Notes: a model not told the origin generated them from the letters alone. Positions 46,028 to 55,466 are shown, counted from the first letter of the stretch. The stretch: DNA of 60,673 bases from Mesorhizobium erdmanii USDA 3471 (GCF_000472705.1 NZ_AXAE01000035.1:1-60673), one strand, 5' to 3'. Program-made: numbers and translations.

Positions 46028-46905
46028 TGTTGAACGTCTTTTCGAATTCTCGCCTTGAGGACCGTGACAAACCCGCAGGCTTCGAACCCGCCCGGGCTCT
46101 ACCGACCTGTTGTGAAACATGAGGACGAAATTTTCAATTTGTATTACCAAAAAACCTTAGATTGCCCAGCCAAACTGGCTGCCCTGCGGACAATTTCGCC
46201 CGGCGGCCTCGTTTGATGCCGCAGCCGCAGCACCAGATTCAAAAGGCGTTCCTCTCGTTGGAGCCTTTTGAGCAAACAGGCGGCTGGCATAACGGGCAGG
46301 TTCCAGGAGCGGCAGGCTGTCTTAGGATTCTCGCGCCTCGTCGTGCCGCTCGATCTCACGTATTAGAGTCGCGACTGAGGTCACCCCAAGCATCGCCAGA
46401 ACTGCGATGGGCGATAGTGAAGAAGCGAACGTCCCCAAAGACTTACGCCTCCTCGTCCTCGGAACAGGAGCGATGTTGCCCACAACCCCTTCCCCGAGGG
46501 CAGAATGCGTCCGTCGCACGTAGCAGTTTAGGTCGGTGCCTCTAGGCCATCCCCCGACCGCCAGGAGGCGCCCAGCGTCATTTCGCAGGACGCGAACCTG
46601 GCGCTTCTCGAAAGTCGGCTCCATTCGCGCTTCCGTGCCTGCTGCTGTCCTTCGTAACCCAGGCCGGCGGTCGCGGCCGGCCGCCTGGCAATTCGAGCAG
46701 CCAAACTGCCCGACGAGATCCTGACGTGTCGAGCCGTGGTCCGGCCCAGCCATTCTACCAGTGCACCGATGCCGAGCTTTGTCGATTTGCAGCACTTCGG
46801 GTGCCAGTTGGTCGCGCGCGACAAGGTGTCGGCCAGGGTCTTTACGGGCACGGCCATCTCCGTTGAAAGGGGGTCGCCGCAGCGTACCCCAAACGGGTAT
46901 GGTCC
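46028..46905. other. 878-bp region without a convincing gene
   Basis: Several overlapping open frames of 120-200 codons exist on both strands, but none carries a recognisable motif or a good ribosome site, and the products are unusually rich in Arg, Ala and Ser. It probably contains the promoter of the GT operon (leftward) and of the RelA/SpoT gene (rightward), plus decayed sequence. Confidence 0.5.
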
Positions 46906-48069
46906 ATGACATCTGATTCCTTCGCGGTAGTCCCGCCAGTCCAGAATGAGGCGGACTACCTTGACTTCATGGGTCCAATGACTGAGTACCCGCGCCTTGC
47001 CTACAGCATGAAAGCCGTTCGCAAGGTAGGCGACCAGCTGGCAAAACCTATTCAGTTCGGACGAGACATCACTGTCGGCCACTACGTGGACACGCTCGAG
47101 ATCTTCTCAATCGCCAATAGCTGGCGCGACTCGCACTTTCTGCCGATGCGGAGCGTTCGGTTCTCTGTCGGTCACCACATGAGAACCCTTCGACTGAAGG
47201 GCGATATGGCATCCCGCCCGAAGCGTATGGCATCCATTCGTCGGAAGCTCCGCGAGTCCACCACGAATTTGGACACCATGGACGACATCGGCGGCTGCCG
47301 AGCGATCATGGCCGACATCAAAGGTGTTCGCTCGCTTCTCGCATCGATGCGAGAGAATTTCCCCCACGAGATCCACACTCGGGAATTTAACTATATCGAT
47401 GAACCGAAGCCGGACGGCTATCGAAGTCACCATATTGTTTTCAAGTACCGGCCCAAAAATGCCGACACTGAGGCTTTCGAGGGACGACGCATCGAATTGC
47501 AAGTTCGGACCAGACTTCAGCACTCGTGGGCAACCGCAGTTGAGGCTGTCGGGCTATTCCGGGGCCAGGATTTGCAGCACGGAAAGGGCGAGCAGGACTG
47601 GCTACGTCTGTTCCAGCTTATGTCGGCGGAATTCGCGCTCGTTGAGCAGTGCCCCGTTCATATCGGTGTTCCGGATCACAATGACCGGGTGCGGGAATTG
47701 CGGGATATCAATAAGCGAATAGGTGCGACCAGGATACTAGAAGACATTCAGAATCTCACCCACTACCCAGAGAACTTCGTACGATCAACGGAAAAATCTC
47801 GATACTATTTGATCCAGTATGGCGGAGATCATAGCGTAACCATCGAACCATATCGGACGCTTATGTTAGGTGCTCGGACATTGGAAGAGATAGAGAAAAA
47901 AATAGAACTAAGGGGTATTGATGTAAAGGCTGTCTTGGTGGAGGTAGATAAGGTCGAAAAGCTAGTTGAAATGTATCCGAATTACTTCGGAGATGTTTCG
48001 CTATTTGCTCGTAAGCTGAAATCCATCTGCACGGAGAAGGCGGCTATCGAATACAGTCTGGCGCCGTAA
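46906..48069 (+). CDS. Orphan RelA/SpoT-domain protein
   Basis: A 387-residue protein with a RelA/SpoT nucleotidyltransferase domain at about residues 85-230. Readable motifs are DTMDDIGGCRAIM (near 126), NYIDEPKPDGYRSHHIVFKY and RIELQVRTRLQHSWA (about 197-209). No HD hydrolase, TGS or ACT domain is present, so it is a short synthetase. The 145-residue C-terminus matches nothing I recognise. The last 250 bp are noticeably AT-richer than the surroundings, suggesting recent transfer. It could be a small alarmone synthetase or a toxSAS/CapRel-type toxin with antiphage function. No antitoxin gene is visible next to it. Confidence 0.87.
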   Translation: MTSDSFAVVPPVQNEADYLDFMGPMTEYPRLAYSMKAVRKVGDQLAKPIQFGRDITVGHYVDTLEIFSIANSWRDSHFLPMRSVRFSVGHHMRTLRLKGDMASRPKRMASIRRKLRESTTNLDTMDDIGGCRAIMADIKGVRSLLASMRENFPHEIHTREFNYIDEPKPDGYRSHHIVFKYRPKNADTEAFEGRRIELQVRTRLQHSWATAVEAVGLFRGQDLQHGKGEQDWLRLFQLMSAEFALVEQCPVHIGVPDHNDRVRELRDINKRIGATRILEDIQNLTHYPENFVRSTEKSRYYLIQYGGDHSVTIEPYRTLMLGARTLEEIEKKIELRGIDVKAVLVEVDKVEKLVEMYPNYFGDVSLFARKLKSICTEKAAIEYSLAP

Positions 48070-48370
48070 CCGAAGCCCTACGAAAAGACCGATTATGGTT
48101 GGCTTAAGCATCGCTTCCGTCTGAAGTAGCCGGAGCAAGTGCCTTCCTCGGCAAATTTCGCCCTATTGCCCGTTCAAATCCTTGCCGCTTTCCTCTAGCC
48201 CCCGAGCGGCTTCCTTGAACCACCCGGATTGCTCTTTCTGATTAAGCTTTCCAATCTTTTTTCCGGGTGGCTTTCGGCGCTATTTGGACGGTCGCCAGCC
48301 GCCGCCAAACTCCGACATTGACAGCATAGCTCGACTGGATTCTTCCTGTGCATTTTGTTAGCAAGGTTCA
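48070..48370. other. Intergenic region with an imperfect hairpin
   Basis: This 301-bp spacer holds an inverted repeat: CCACCCGGA at 48220-48228 pairs with TCCGGGTGG at 48262-48270 across 33 bases. It precedes the TPR-sulfotransferase gene. No gene is seen in it. Confidence 0.5.
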
Positions 48371-50053
48371 ATGAACAATCGTCTGCCGCCCGCCTGGGCA
48401 AAGCACCTCAAGCCTGGTCCCGCTTCGAAGCCACGCTTGCCTCAAGCAAATCCGACAGTGGCAAAACAACTCGTGCGCGCCGCCAATGACGCGCGTGCGC
48501 GGGCTGATGACCAATTGCTGATGCAGGCGTATGAACATCAACAGGCCAAGCGGCTGGCAGAAGCTCAGGACATATGCCTCGAGGTGCTGTCGCGCACGCC
48601 GAATCATCCGCTGGCTCTCTACATCATGGGTACCGTTTGCCTGGGCTACGACGACGAAGCGGCTTTGCGCTATTTCGGACGTGCGATCGCCGAGGAGCCT
48701 AGAAATCCCTACTACCATCTTAGCCTCGGCGAGGCCTATGAGAAGCTGAGTGAATTTTCAGTTGCCGTAAAACATATCCAGTATGCCTTGGAAGTGCGGC
48801 CCGATCTTATAGAAGCACTGTGTGCCTTGGGGCGCGTATATACCCAGTACGGCAAACCCGACCTAGCCTTGCCGCTTTATGAGAAGGCGCTGAAGATTAA
48901 CCGTGATCACCCCAAGGCGCGGATCGGTATGGCTGCTGCGCTCACTGGTCTTGGGCGCATGGAGGAGGCCGGCGTCTTTCTTAAGGAGGCGATCAAACGC
49001 CGCGTCGACGTAGGGGCGGCGTACTACGACCTTGTGCAGACCCGAAAATTCACCGAGGAGCCGGCCGAACTCCAGCCGATCCTGCGCGAGTTGGAGAGCC
49101 CGGGACTTAAGCCGGAGACGAAAGCGAGTCTCTACTACGCCGCCGGTAAGGTGGAAAACGACCTCAAGCGCTATGCGGAAGCCTTCGACCATTTCAAAAA
49201 GGCGAAGCAGGTCGAGGGCTATAGATTCGACATAGACCAGTACCGCCGCTTCATTGACGCATCGATCGAGACCTTCACGGCGGACTTCTTTGCCGAAAGG
49301 TCCGGCTACGGCAATCCTTCGGAAGCCCCTGTGTTCGTGGTCGGGATGCCGCGTTCCGGCACAACGCTTACCGAACAGATATGCGCCAGTCATCCGGAGG
49401 TCCATGGCGCCGGAGAGCTCAGCAAACTGAGTCGGGTAGCCAACGCGATGGGTCTGCAATTCTCGGCTTCCGATTTGAAAAAGCCGGTCATGATGGTCAC
49501 TGAAGGCTTGTCCAGGACGTTGGCCGAGGAGCACCTATCTTATTTGAGGGAGCGCGCTCCAACCGCACAGCGCATCGTGGACAAGATGCCGCACAATTTC
49601 GAACTGATCGGCCTCCTCACCCTCCTTTTTCCCAATGCCCGCATCATTCATTGCCGTCGCGATGCCATCGACAATTGTGTGTCATGTTTTGTCCTGCCCT
49701 TCAGCTCGGCGCACAGCTACAATACAGATCTGCAAGCGCTTGGCCTCTACTATCGCGAATATGACCGCCTGATGCGTCACTGGGACGAGGTTTTGCCAGG
49801 TCGCATCTTTGAAAATCGCTACGAGATGCTTGTGGACGACCAGGAGGCACAGTCACGCCGGCTCATAGACTATTTAGGGCTGCCTTGGAATGACGCATGC
49901 CTCCGCTTTTTCGATAGGGAAGGGGCGGTCACCACGCCTAGCCGATGGCAGGTCCGTCAGCCGATCTACAAATCCTCCGTTAAGCGCTGGAAGAATTTCC
50001 AAGGTGAGATCGCCCCCCTGATCGAAGCCTTGGGTGACCTGGCCGACACCTGA
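48371..50053 (+). CDS. TPR-containing sulfotransferase
   Basis: A 560-residue protein. Residues 40-230 form TPR repeats (AKRLAEAQDICLEVLSRTP, then DEAALRYFGRAIAEEP, then PDLALPLYEKALKI). The sulfotransferase domain starts near 315: FVVGMPRSGTTLTEQICASHP is the PAPS 5'-phosphosulfate-binding loop, and IIHCRRDAIDNCVSCFV near 425-440 is the 3'-phosphate motif. It would move sulfate from PAPS to an acceptor, often a glycan or peptide. NodH-like sulfotransferases modify Nod factors, but this TPR family is broader and its acceptor here is unknown. Confidence 0.93.
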   Translation: MNNRLPPAWAKHLKPGPASKPRLPQANPTVAKQLVRAANDARARADDQLLMQAYEHQQAKRLAEAQDICLEVLSRTPNHPLALYIMGTVCLGYDDEAALRYFGRAIAEEPRNPYYHLSLGEAYEKLSEFSVAVKHIQYALEVRPDLIEALCALGRVYTQYGKPDLALPLYEKALKINRDHPKARIGMAAALTGLGRMEEAGVFLKEAIKRRVDVGAAYYDLVQTRKFTEEPAELQPILRELESPGLKPETKASLYYAAGKVENDLKRYAEAFDHFKKAKQVEGYRFDIDQYRRFIDASIETFTADFFAERSGYGNPSEAPVFVVGMPRSGTTLTEQICASHPEVHGAGELSKLSRVANAMGLQFSASDLKKPVMMVTEGLSRTLAEEHLSYLRERAPTAQRIVDKMPHNFELIGLLTLLFPNARIIHCRRDAIDNCVSCFVLPFSSAHSYNTDLQALGLYYREYDRLMRHWDEVLPGRIFENRYEMLVDDQEAQSRRLIDYLGLPWNDACLRFFDREGAVTTPSRWQVRQPIYKSSVKRWKNFQGEIAPLIEALGDLADT

Positions 50054-50472
50054 TCTTCGGTAAAGCCGCCGTAAGGGCGCGGCGGTGCGCCGGGAGGCGA
50101 TGCGTTGAAAGCGCGTCGGTGGTTCTATTCTTAGTGAACCGGTTGAATGTGGCCATCGCATGAAGCCGGTTTCGGCAGCTATCAGCCGCGCCTGACCTAA
50201 ACCGGTACCCCATCTTCGAAAAAGATCGCACTCCAGCCGAACGCCGCAGCTGGCTTGCGTCCGAATGTGCGCGGTGCTGTGCGGGTAAGTCCGCGATTCC
50301 CGGCGGTTTCGGCCGGAACTGCTTCAAGACACTCAGACAGGATCGCCAGGCGGTTTGCGGAAAGGCGATAGGTCACAAAGGCGCGGCGGCGAACTAGCGC
50401 AAGATTTGCGCGTACAAAATGAAAAACCCGGCGGTTGCCCGCCGGGTTTCCCTGTCCCAGAAATATCTGGTC
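50054..50472. other. Intergenic region between sulfotransferase and porin genes
   Basis: The two genes converge across this 419-bp spacer. The only feature seen is the porin terminator at 50424-50449. No gene was identified. Confidence 0.5.
50424..50449 (-). terminator. Intrinsic terminator of the porin gene
   Basis: A perfect 11-bp stem (AAACCCGGCGG with its complement) closes a TTGC loop 23 bases after the porin stop. On the minus strand the stem is followed by a T-rich stretch (TTTTCATTTT), the standard Rho-independent form. Confidence 0.88.
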
Positions 50473-51657
50473 TTAGAACGAGCGCTGGAAGCGGAGCACG
50501 CCGCCGACGCTGTTCTTCTTGGTACCACCGGTCCAGTTGTAGTTGTTTCCGGTCCCATCAAAAGCGTCGTCAAACTTACCTGCATGCACGTAGTCGACTT
50601 CGGCTGTGACAGTGAGGCCGGGAACGACGTCATAAGCGACATTCGCCGCAATGCCGAGGTTCTTCCACTGGTCGTACGAAGCCTGGAGGTTGAACGAGGT
50701 CTTCTCGTTGAACTTGTAGGTGCCGCCGCCCCACACCGCCCAGTTGCCGCCCCACGGCTTATAGAAGCCGCGATCGCCAGCCGGATCATGAATGGTGTTA
50801 TCGTCGAGCTTCCCGTGGCTGCCGTAGCCGCCCATGATGAACAGCGACAGTGCGCTGGAAACGTTCACATCCAAGCGGACCTTGCCGGACACCGATTCGT
50901 AGTTGCTGTCGTAAGCAGCGACGCCGGTGATCGCACCCCAGCCCTGCGTCCACTTCACACCGCCGACGACGTGCGGAACATAGCTGTCGATCGTGCCGAC
51001 GCCATAAAAGTGCCCGTACTTCTGGTTGCCGCCGCCCGAGCCTTCTTCAAGCGAGACTATGGCCGAGAAACCGTTGCCGGCGTCGAAGGTGTAGCTGATC
51101 AGGTTGGTGTCGAAGCCGCCGTAGGGGACGAGCGTGTCGTTGATGACGTTGCCGGCGTAGCCGATGAACGTATCGAAGGCCGATTCGTCCTTACCAACGC
51201 GGAGACCGCCGAGCTGGATCCAAGCGAAGTTCAGTGAGATCCCAGTGTTCCCAGCGGCGTTCGGATCGTAATCGCCATTGTGGTTTTGGAAGTTGATGCG
51301 GGTCTCGGTGTAGGTCTTCAAGGTGCCGAGCTCGGTTTCCTGGCCGGTCCAGGTCTTCAGCGAGAAGCGAGCATGCTTTTGAAAAGTACCCTGGTCCTTG
51401 CCGTCGACGACGTCGTGGCTGCGAGCACCATCGAACGATCCGATGTCACCGACGCCGATGTCGTAACGGATGTAGCCGCCAATGCGCAGGCAGGTTTCGG
51501 TGCCGGGGATGTAGAAGTAGCCAGCGCCGTAGACGTCGCAGATCTTGACGTATTCAGCGGGTTCCGGCTCGGCAACGACGACGGCGTCGGCGGCGCGCGC
51601 ACCGGAAACTGCGATCAGGGCCGCAGCGGAGCCGAGGAGAAGGCTCTTAATGTTCAT
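50473..51657 (-). CDS. Porin (Porin_2 family)
   Basis: A 394-residue outer-membrane porin. The signal peptide is MNIKSLLLGSAAALIAVSGARAADA, followed by the family's EPEPAEYVKICDVYGAGYFYIPGTETCLRIGGYIRYD, which carries the two characteristic Cys. It is rich in aromatic-ended beta strands and ends in ...GGVLRFQRSF with a C-terminal Phe, the assembly signal for outer-membrane insertion. ATG 51657 follows a GGAGGT site. It is a typical general porin of Rhizobiales, with its own terminator. It is divergent from the antitoxin-like gene. Confidence 0.96.
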   Translation of the reverse strand: MNIKSLLLGSAAALIAVSGARAADAVVVAEPEPAEYVKICDVYGAGYFYIPGTETCLRIGGYIRYDIGVGDIGSFDGARSHDVVDGKDQGTFQKHARFSLKTWTGQETELGTLKTYTETRINFQNHNGDYDPNAAGNTGISLNFAWIQLGGLRVGKDESAFDTFIGYAGNVINDTLVPYGGFDTNLISYTFDAGNGFSAIVSLEEGSGGGNQKYGHFYGVGTIDSYVPHVVGGVKWTQGWGAITGVAAYDSNYESVSGKVRLDVNVSSALSLFIMGGYGSHGKLDDNTIHDPAGDRGFYKPWGGNWAVWGGGTYKFNEKTSFNLQASYDQWKNLGIAANVAYDVVPGLTVTAEVDYVHAGKFDDAFDGTGNNYNWTGGTKKNSVGGVLRFQRSF

Positions 51658-51983
51658 TTTCTGACCTCCAGTCAAAAGTTAAAAAACGGGTCTGGGTATT
51701 CTTTGCTGAAGGACAGCGTTCCCTGCCCCATCCCCACTACCGAAAAAGATGCGCACCGCGCCGCTCCTTCGAAATCGACATTACCCATCGGAGCATCGTG
51801 ATCAACCGAGATCGTCGCAGGAGTGTCCCTGACCGACTGCTATCCGAATTGCCTGTTGCAGAAACGTCACGTTTTCGCCTCTTGATAAACAATTTGGTAA
51901 CGAATTGGCCTTGCCTGGGCCCGGCACCATGTTCTTTGCATGGCGAGAATCGGGCCGCAGCCGAAACTGGAATCGGAGAGAAA
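51658..51983. promoter_or_regulatory. Divergent promoter region, porin and antitoxin-like genes
   Basis: This 326-bp spacer contains the ribosome site of the porin gene on one strand (GGAGGT) and that of the antitoxin-like gene on the other (GGAGAG). Strong porin promoters are expected here; exact -35/-10 boxes were not assigned. Confidence 0.55.
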
Positions 51984-52706
51984 ATGGTTACCCGAAGGCG
52001 TCTGTCGAAAGAGCGTCACAAAGAGAAGCTAGCCAACCGAGAGGCTTTGCAGGAAACACTCTTTCTAGCGATAGAGAGTGTCCTGCAAACAGATGGGCCG
52101 AAGATGCGCTTGCCTGCCATGAGGGTGGCATCCGAGTTGGCAGCGATTATTGTGTCTCAAATAGTTTGCCAGACAGACGCTGTGCAGCGAGCATTCAAGA
52201 CGGTTGAGGACGACATCGCCAGTTATGCCACCGAATTTGCGGCCGATCTGGTGCAAATCGCGACCGGGCAAGTTTCACGACGGCTGGTGCGGTTCAAGGC
52301 AAGCCTCCCTGAGCCGGAAGCGACTCTACCGCTAGCTGATGATTGGGCTGGCCCCGTCGCGGGCCCTACAGAGATCGAGCGGTTTTACGGAATCCCGCGC
52401 TCGACGTTATATAGGTGGCAGAAACACAACGAGGCGGTGGCTATCAATACCCGGACCAGCAGCAAGCCTGTATTTCCGTTGAGGCAATTTGTCGATGGCC
52501 GGCCGCTGCCTGGCATTGCCTCGACAATTTCAATCGCGGGTAGCCAACGTGAGGCGTGGAAATGGTTGATTTCGCCAAATCCAGACTTTGCTGGCGACGC
52601 GCCGCTCGACTTGCTGGCATCGGGTAAGGTCGATTTGGTGGTGGAGGCGGCGGGACTTTGGGCTCGTAGTCGAATATCGCATGGCCTCGTTTTGGTGAAA
52701 ACTTGA
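51984..52706 (+). CDS. Antitoxin-like regulator (Xre/MbcA/ParS-type C-terminus)
   Basis: A 240-residue protein. The N-terminal 100 residues are helical. A putative helix-turn-helix follows (GPTEIERFYGIPRSTLYRWQKHN). The C-terminus, REAWKWLISPNPDFAGDAPLDLLASGKVDLVVEAA, matches the toxin-binding DUF2384 domain of Xre/MbcA/ParS antitoxins. The cognate RES or other toxin gene is not next to it. It may be a lone regulator or the survivor of a broken toxin-antitoxin pair. ATG 51984 has a GGAGAG site; the open upstream extension does not. Confidence 0.8.
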   Translation: MVTRRRLSKERHKEKLANREALQETLFLAIESVLQTDGPKMRLPAMRVASELAAIIVSQIVCQTDAVQRAFKTVEDDIASYATEFAADLVQIATGQVSRRLVRFKASLPEPEATLPLADDWAGPVAGPTEIERFYGIPRSTLYRWQKHNEAVAINTRTSSKPVFPLRQFVDGRPLPGIASTISIAGSQREAWKWLISPNPDFAGDAPLDLLASGKVDLVVEAAGLWARSRISHGLVLVKT

Positions 52707-52724
52707 TCACCTTGGTAGCAAAGA

Positions 52725-52988
52725 TCAGGTGATAATCATGCCATAGCGGACATATTGATGGTGCGCAGCGGTCGGGATGATCATTTCGGTAGGCAGCATC
52801 GGGTAGCCGCTACCGACGGCAAGCACGCCCAAAGTGGGGACCGTTTGCAAGCCCCGGCGCATGTTCTTTGGATGGCCGTTGACATATTTGAAGCCATAGA
52901 GCCGCCAGTCGTTCGTCGGCATAAGTTCCATGACGCCGTCATGGCTGTGCGATGCAATGCGAGGCGTCTTGTCGAAAAGCTCCCAGCG
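52725..52988 (-). pseudogene. Ornithine cyclodeaminase fragment
   Basis: About 85 codons match an internal part of ornithine cyclodeaminase/mu-crystallin proteins: PRIASHSHDGVMELMPTNDW, then LYGFKYVNGHPKNMRRGLQTV, and a GSGYPMLPTEM block. It is open in frame with the end of the cyclase remnant immediately upstream on the same strand, so the junction is a recombination scar. It lacks the enzyme's ends and cannot be functional. The alignment is by memory of the family pattern. Confidence 0.72.
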
Positions 52989-53896
52989 GCGATCGAAGCG
53001 GTCGGCCCAAAGGTGTCCGCCGGTTTCCGGATCGATCAACTGAGCGTAATCCTACCGCGGTTGCCTGCGCGGCGGATGCTCCCTTCGAACACCGAGCGGA
53101 CACCGAGATCACTGGCCACCCGCCGCAGGTCGAGAGCCTTGCCCTTATAGGCGAAGCTCGAATTGCGCGCGATCACGGCAGGCCCTCGACCTTAGAGAGA
53201 TCGGTGATCACATCCTCGGTTATCCCGGCGGCGAAATATTCCTGCTCAGGATCGCCGCTCATCTTCTGGAACGCCAGCACGGCGATCGAAGGCTTGTCGG
53301 GCAGCGCGAGCTGTGGCGAAGGCTTGTCCCGCACAGCGGGCTCCGCAGGGTGCCGCGGGCTTCGCCTGAGCAGGACCCGACCAGCAGGGAAAAGGCTCGG
53401 ACCGGATCGGCGATGTTCTTGAGTTGCACCGCGCCGCGATCTTTGATTGCGAGATCGAGCCTTGCCTCGACCTGCCAGCACGGTTGCTCGGAGAGACAGG
53501 CGCTGCCCGGCTCGCAGATGCCTTCGAGCCGCGCGGCGATATTGACGCCGTCGCCCATCAGATCGCCGTCGCCCTCCTCCACGACATCGCCCAGATGGAT
53601 GCCGATGCGAAAGTCAATGCGGCGGTCGGGCGGCAGCCCGGCATTGCGCTCAACCATGCCGTCTGCACCTCGATGGCGCAGCGCACGGCGTCCACGACGC
53701 CGCGAAACTCGACTAGGGCTTCGTCCCTGTGCGCTTGACCACGCGACCACTATGCACGGCGATCGTCGGATCGATAAGATCGCTGCGCAGCGCCCGCAGC
53801 CGAGCCAGGATGCGATCCCTCGTCCATGCCGGCGAGCCGGCTGTAGCCGACCACATCCGAGACTAGAATTGCTGCCATTTGCCGGTTCTCACTCAC
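52989..53896 (-). pseudogene. Frameshifted TPR-type adenylate cyclase remnant
   Basis: A paralogue of the intact gene at 17991-19739. It starts with GTG and SENRQMAAILVSDVVGYSRLAGMDEG, then is interrupted by several small indels. An added G after the DE codons, a lost G in the KRTGDGA region and a lost base before GMVERNAG break the frame in turn. Later pieces remain (DFRIGIHLGDVVEEGDGDLMGDGVNIAARLEG, then a TolB-like IAVLAFQKMSGDPEQEYFAAGITEDVI). It ends near GGHLWADRFDR, where the ornithine cyclodeaminase fragment takes over. No TPR part survives. It cannot produce an intact cyclase. Confidence 0.9.
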
Positions 53897-54243
53897 CTCG
53901 CGCTCCTCTATCCAGCCGACTGCAGCCAGAATAGTTCCGTCCCCCTCACCATAGAGCCGTTGAGCATAGGGAAGATAGCTCCGAGCCAAGGGTCGGAGGG
54001 TCCGAATAGGATATACCCGGAGTCGTTCGAGCAGGTCGGCATAGCGCTAGAGCTGGCGCAATCAAGACGTCCAGCCCTGTCGCTAGCCGCGTTTGTTTTC
54101 AAGCAGGGGCCAGCACATCGCCAGGGGCGAGATGCTGAAGTGTTCTGGGTGCCGTAAGGCGGACGAAAATCTCTCATGTAGGCGGAGACGATGACCTAAG
54201 AGGAGCACCAGTTCCCGGAACAAGCTGGCGGGCAAGACATCGA
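53897..54243. other. 347-bp region, no gene seen
   Basis: Lies upstream of the cyclase remnant and downstream of the membrane-only ABC gene. Short frames on both strands show no motif. It may include the remnant's old promoter. Confidence 0.5.
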
Positions 54244-55266
54244 TCAACGCTGGCTGTGCGCGGAATGTCCTGTTTGCGCGGGATGATCGCCATCAACCCA
54301 CTGGACGATCATCCGGAATTGCACTTTCGCTTCCGAATACGTGCGATAGAAGTCGAGAAGTTCTCCTGTGGGTTCCGACAAGCGTTGGAAGCCCGAAATG
54401 AAGGCGACGACCGTGCCGATCGTCGTCTGCCCGCGGATCACAAGATAGCCGCCAACGATCAGCACCATCAGGGACCCCAGCGCGTTGGCTATATTCAGCA
54501 ACGTCTTCAGCCCGAATTTCAAGAAATAGAATTCAATGCGATTGCTGAAGATGGTGCGTATGGTGCGAAAGGCCGCCCGGCGCTTCGGCGAGTGGCTGGC
54601 GAAGGAATTGACTGCTTGGTTGCCAAGCCTTCGAACCAGCGCGACCTGCCGTTCCACCAGTGAGTTCAGGTCCTTCTGCATGTGAAGCGCAAGCAGGATC
54701 TGCGGCAGGAGTGACACGCCGCTGACCAGAGCGATCACCGGCTGCATGTAGATCATGTAAGATACGACGGAGATCATCATCGTGACGTTGACTACGCATT
54801 CGGAAATGCTGGTGCCGACAAATCCGCCAACATAGTCGATCTCGTTGCCAATGATGCTTGCGGTCTGACCACTCCTTGCGTGGTCGCGCGCGGACCTTTG
54901 CGTGGCGACGAGAGCGAGTTGGTCGCGGGCCGTCTTCACCACGCTCTCTCCGACCCAACCCTGATAGACGATCATTGCGTATTTCAGCCCCGCATGCAGC
55001 AGTATAGCCGCAAGATACAGGCCGCCGAGCATCAGAAGCGCTCGTACGTCCTTGTCGGCAATCGCCACATCGACGATCCGTCTCTGCAGGTCGATGGGGA
55101 TGAAGTTGGCCAAGGCAACCGAAATTGCGATCACGCTGGTGTAGACCTGATGCGTGCCGCTGGCTCGCCGGACAAAACTGGGAAACTTCTCGCCCGGACG
55201 GATCGCGTCGGCCATCGGCTTAAACGGGGCGAGGCGCCTTGCAATTGTCGCGAAAATGCCGCTCAC
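54244..55266 (-). CDS. ABC exporter transmembrane domain protein lacking an ATPase
   Basis: A 340-residue protein containing an ABC_membrane-type domain (six spans; VALANFIPIDLQRRIVDVAI at the N-terminus, then TASIIGNEIDYVGGFVGTSISE, and GSLMVLIVGGYLVIRGQTTIGTVVAFISGFQRLSEP, which is typical of exporter TM6). It ends soon afterwards, before any Walker A. The stop is clean, so this is either a natural half-protein or one cut at the domain border. It is related in style to the membrane half of the degenerate ABC protein (GGYLVIGG and GQLVAVIGAYKDLPGP match GGYLVIRG and GTVVAFISGFQRLSEP). The start is GTG. No partner ATPase is nearby. Confidence 0.8.
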   Translation of the reverse strand: MSGIFATIARRLAPFKPMADAIRPGEKFPSFVRRASGTHQVYTSVIAISVALANFIPIDLQRRIVDVAIADKDVRALLMLGGLYLAAILLHAGLKYAMIVYQGWVGESVVKTARDQLALVATQRSARDHARSGQTASIIGNEIDYVGGFVGTSISECVVNVTMMISVVSYMIYMQPVIALVSGVSLLPQILLALHMQKDLNSLVERQVALVRRLGNQAVNSFASHSPKRRAAFRTIRTIFSNRIEFYFLKFGLKTLLNIANALGSLMVLIVGGYLVIRGQTTIGTVVAFISGFQRLSEPTGELLDFYRTYSEAKVQFRMIVQWVDGDHPAQTGHSAHSQR

Positions 55267-55466
55267 CTTCGGTACGCTCCAGTCGCCTCCAATTCCGATC
55301 CAGCCGATAAGAGCAACGCAGCCGGTCGGTGACCAGCTGAACGGGCATCCGCAAGCAGGGCCCGTACTGTCGCTCGGCCATGCCTTTCGCGCTGGCGTTG
55401 TCCCGGCTGGTGCCGGTCGTGCTCAAAGAAGAGCCTCTCCGACCATTCCGAGACAAGGGCATAGGC

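Noticed and set aside
46322..46912. Open frame of 196 codons on the minus strand
   Set aside because: No recognisable domain and overlapped by another frame of similar length; composition looks non-coding. It might be a decayed gene but cannot be supported.
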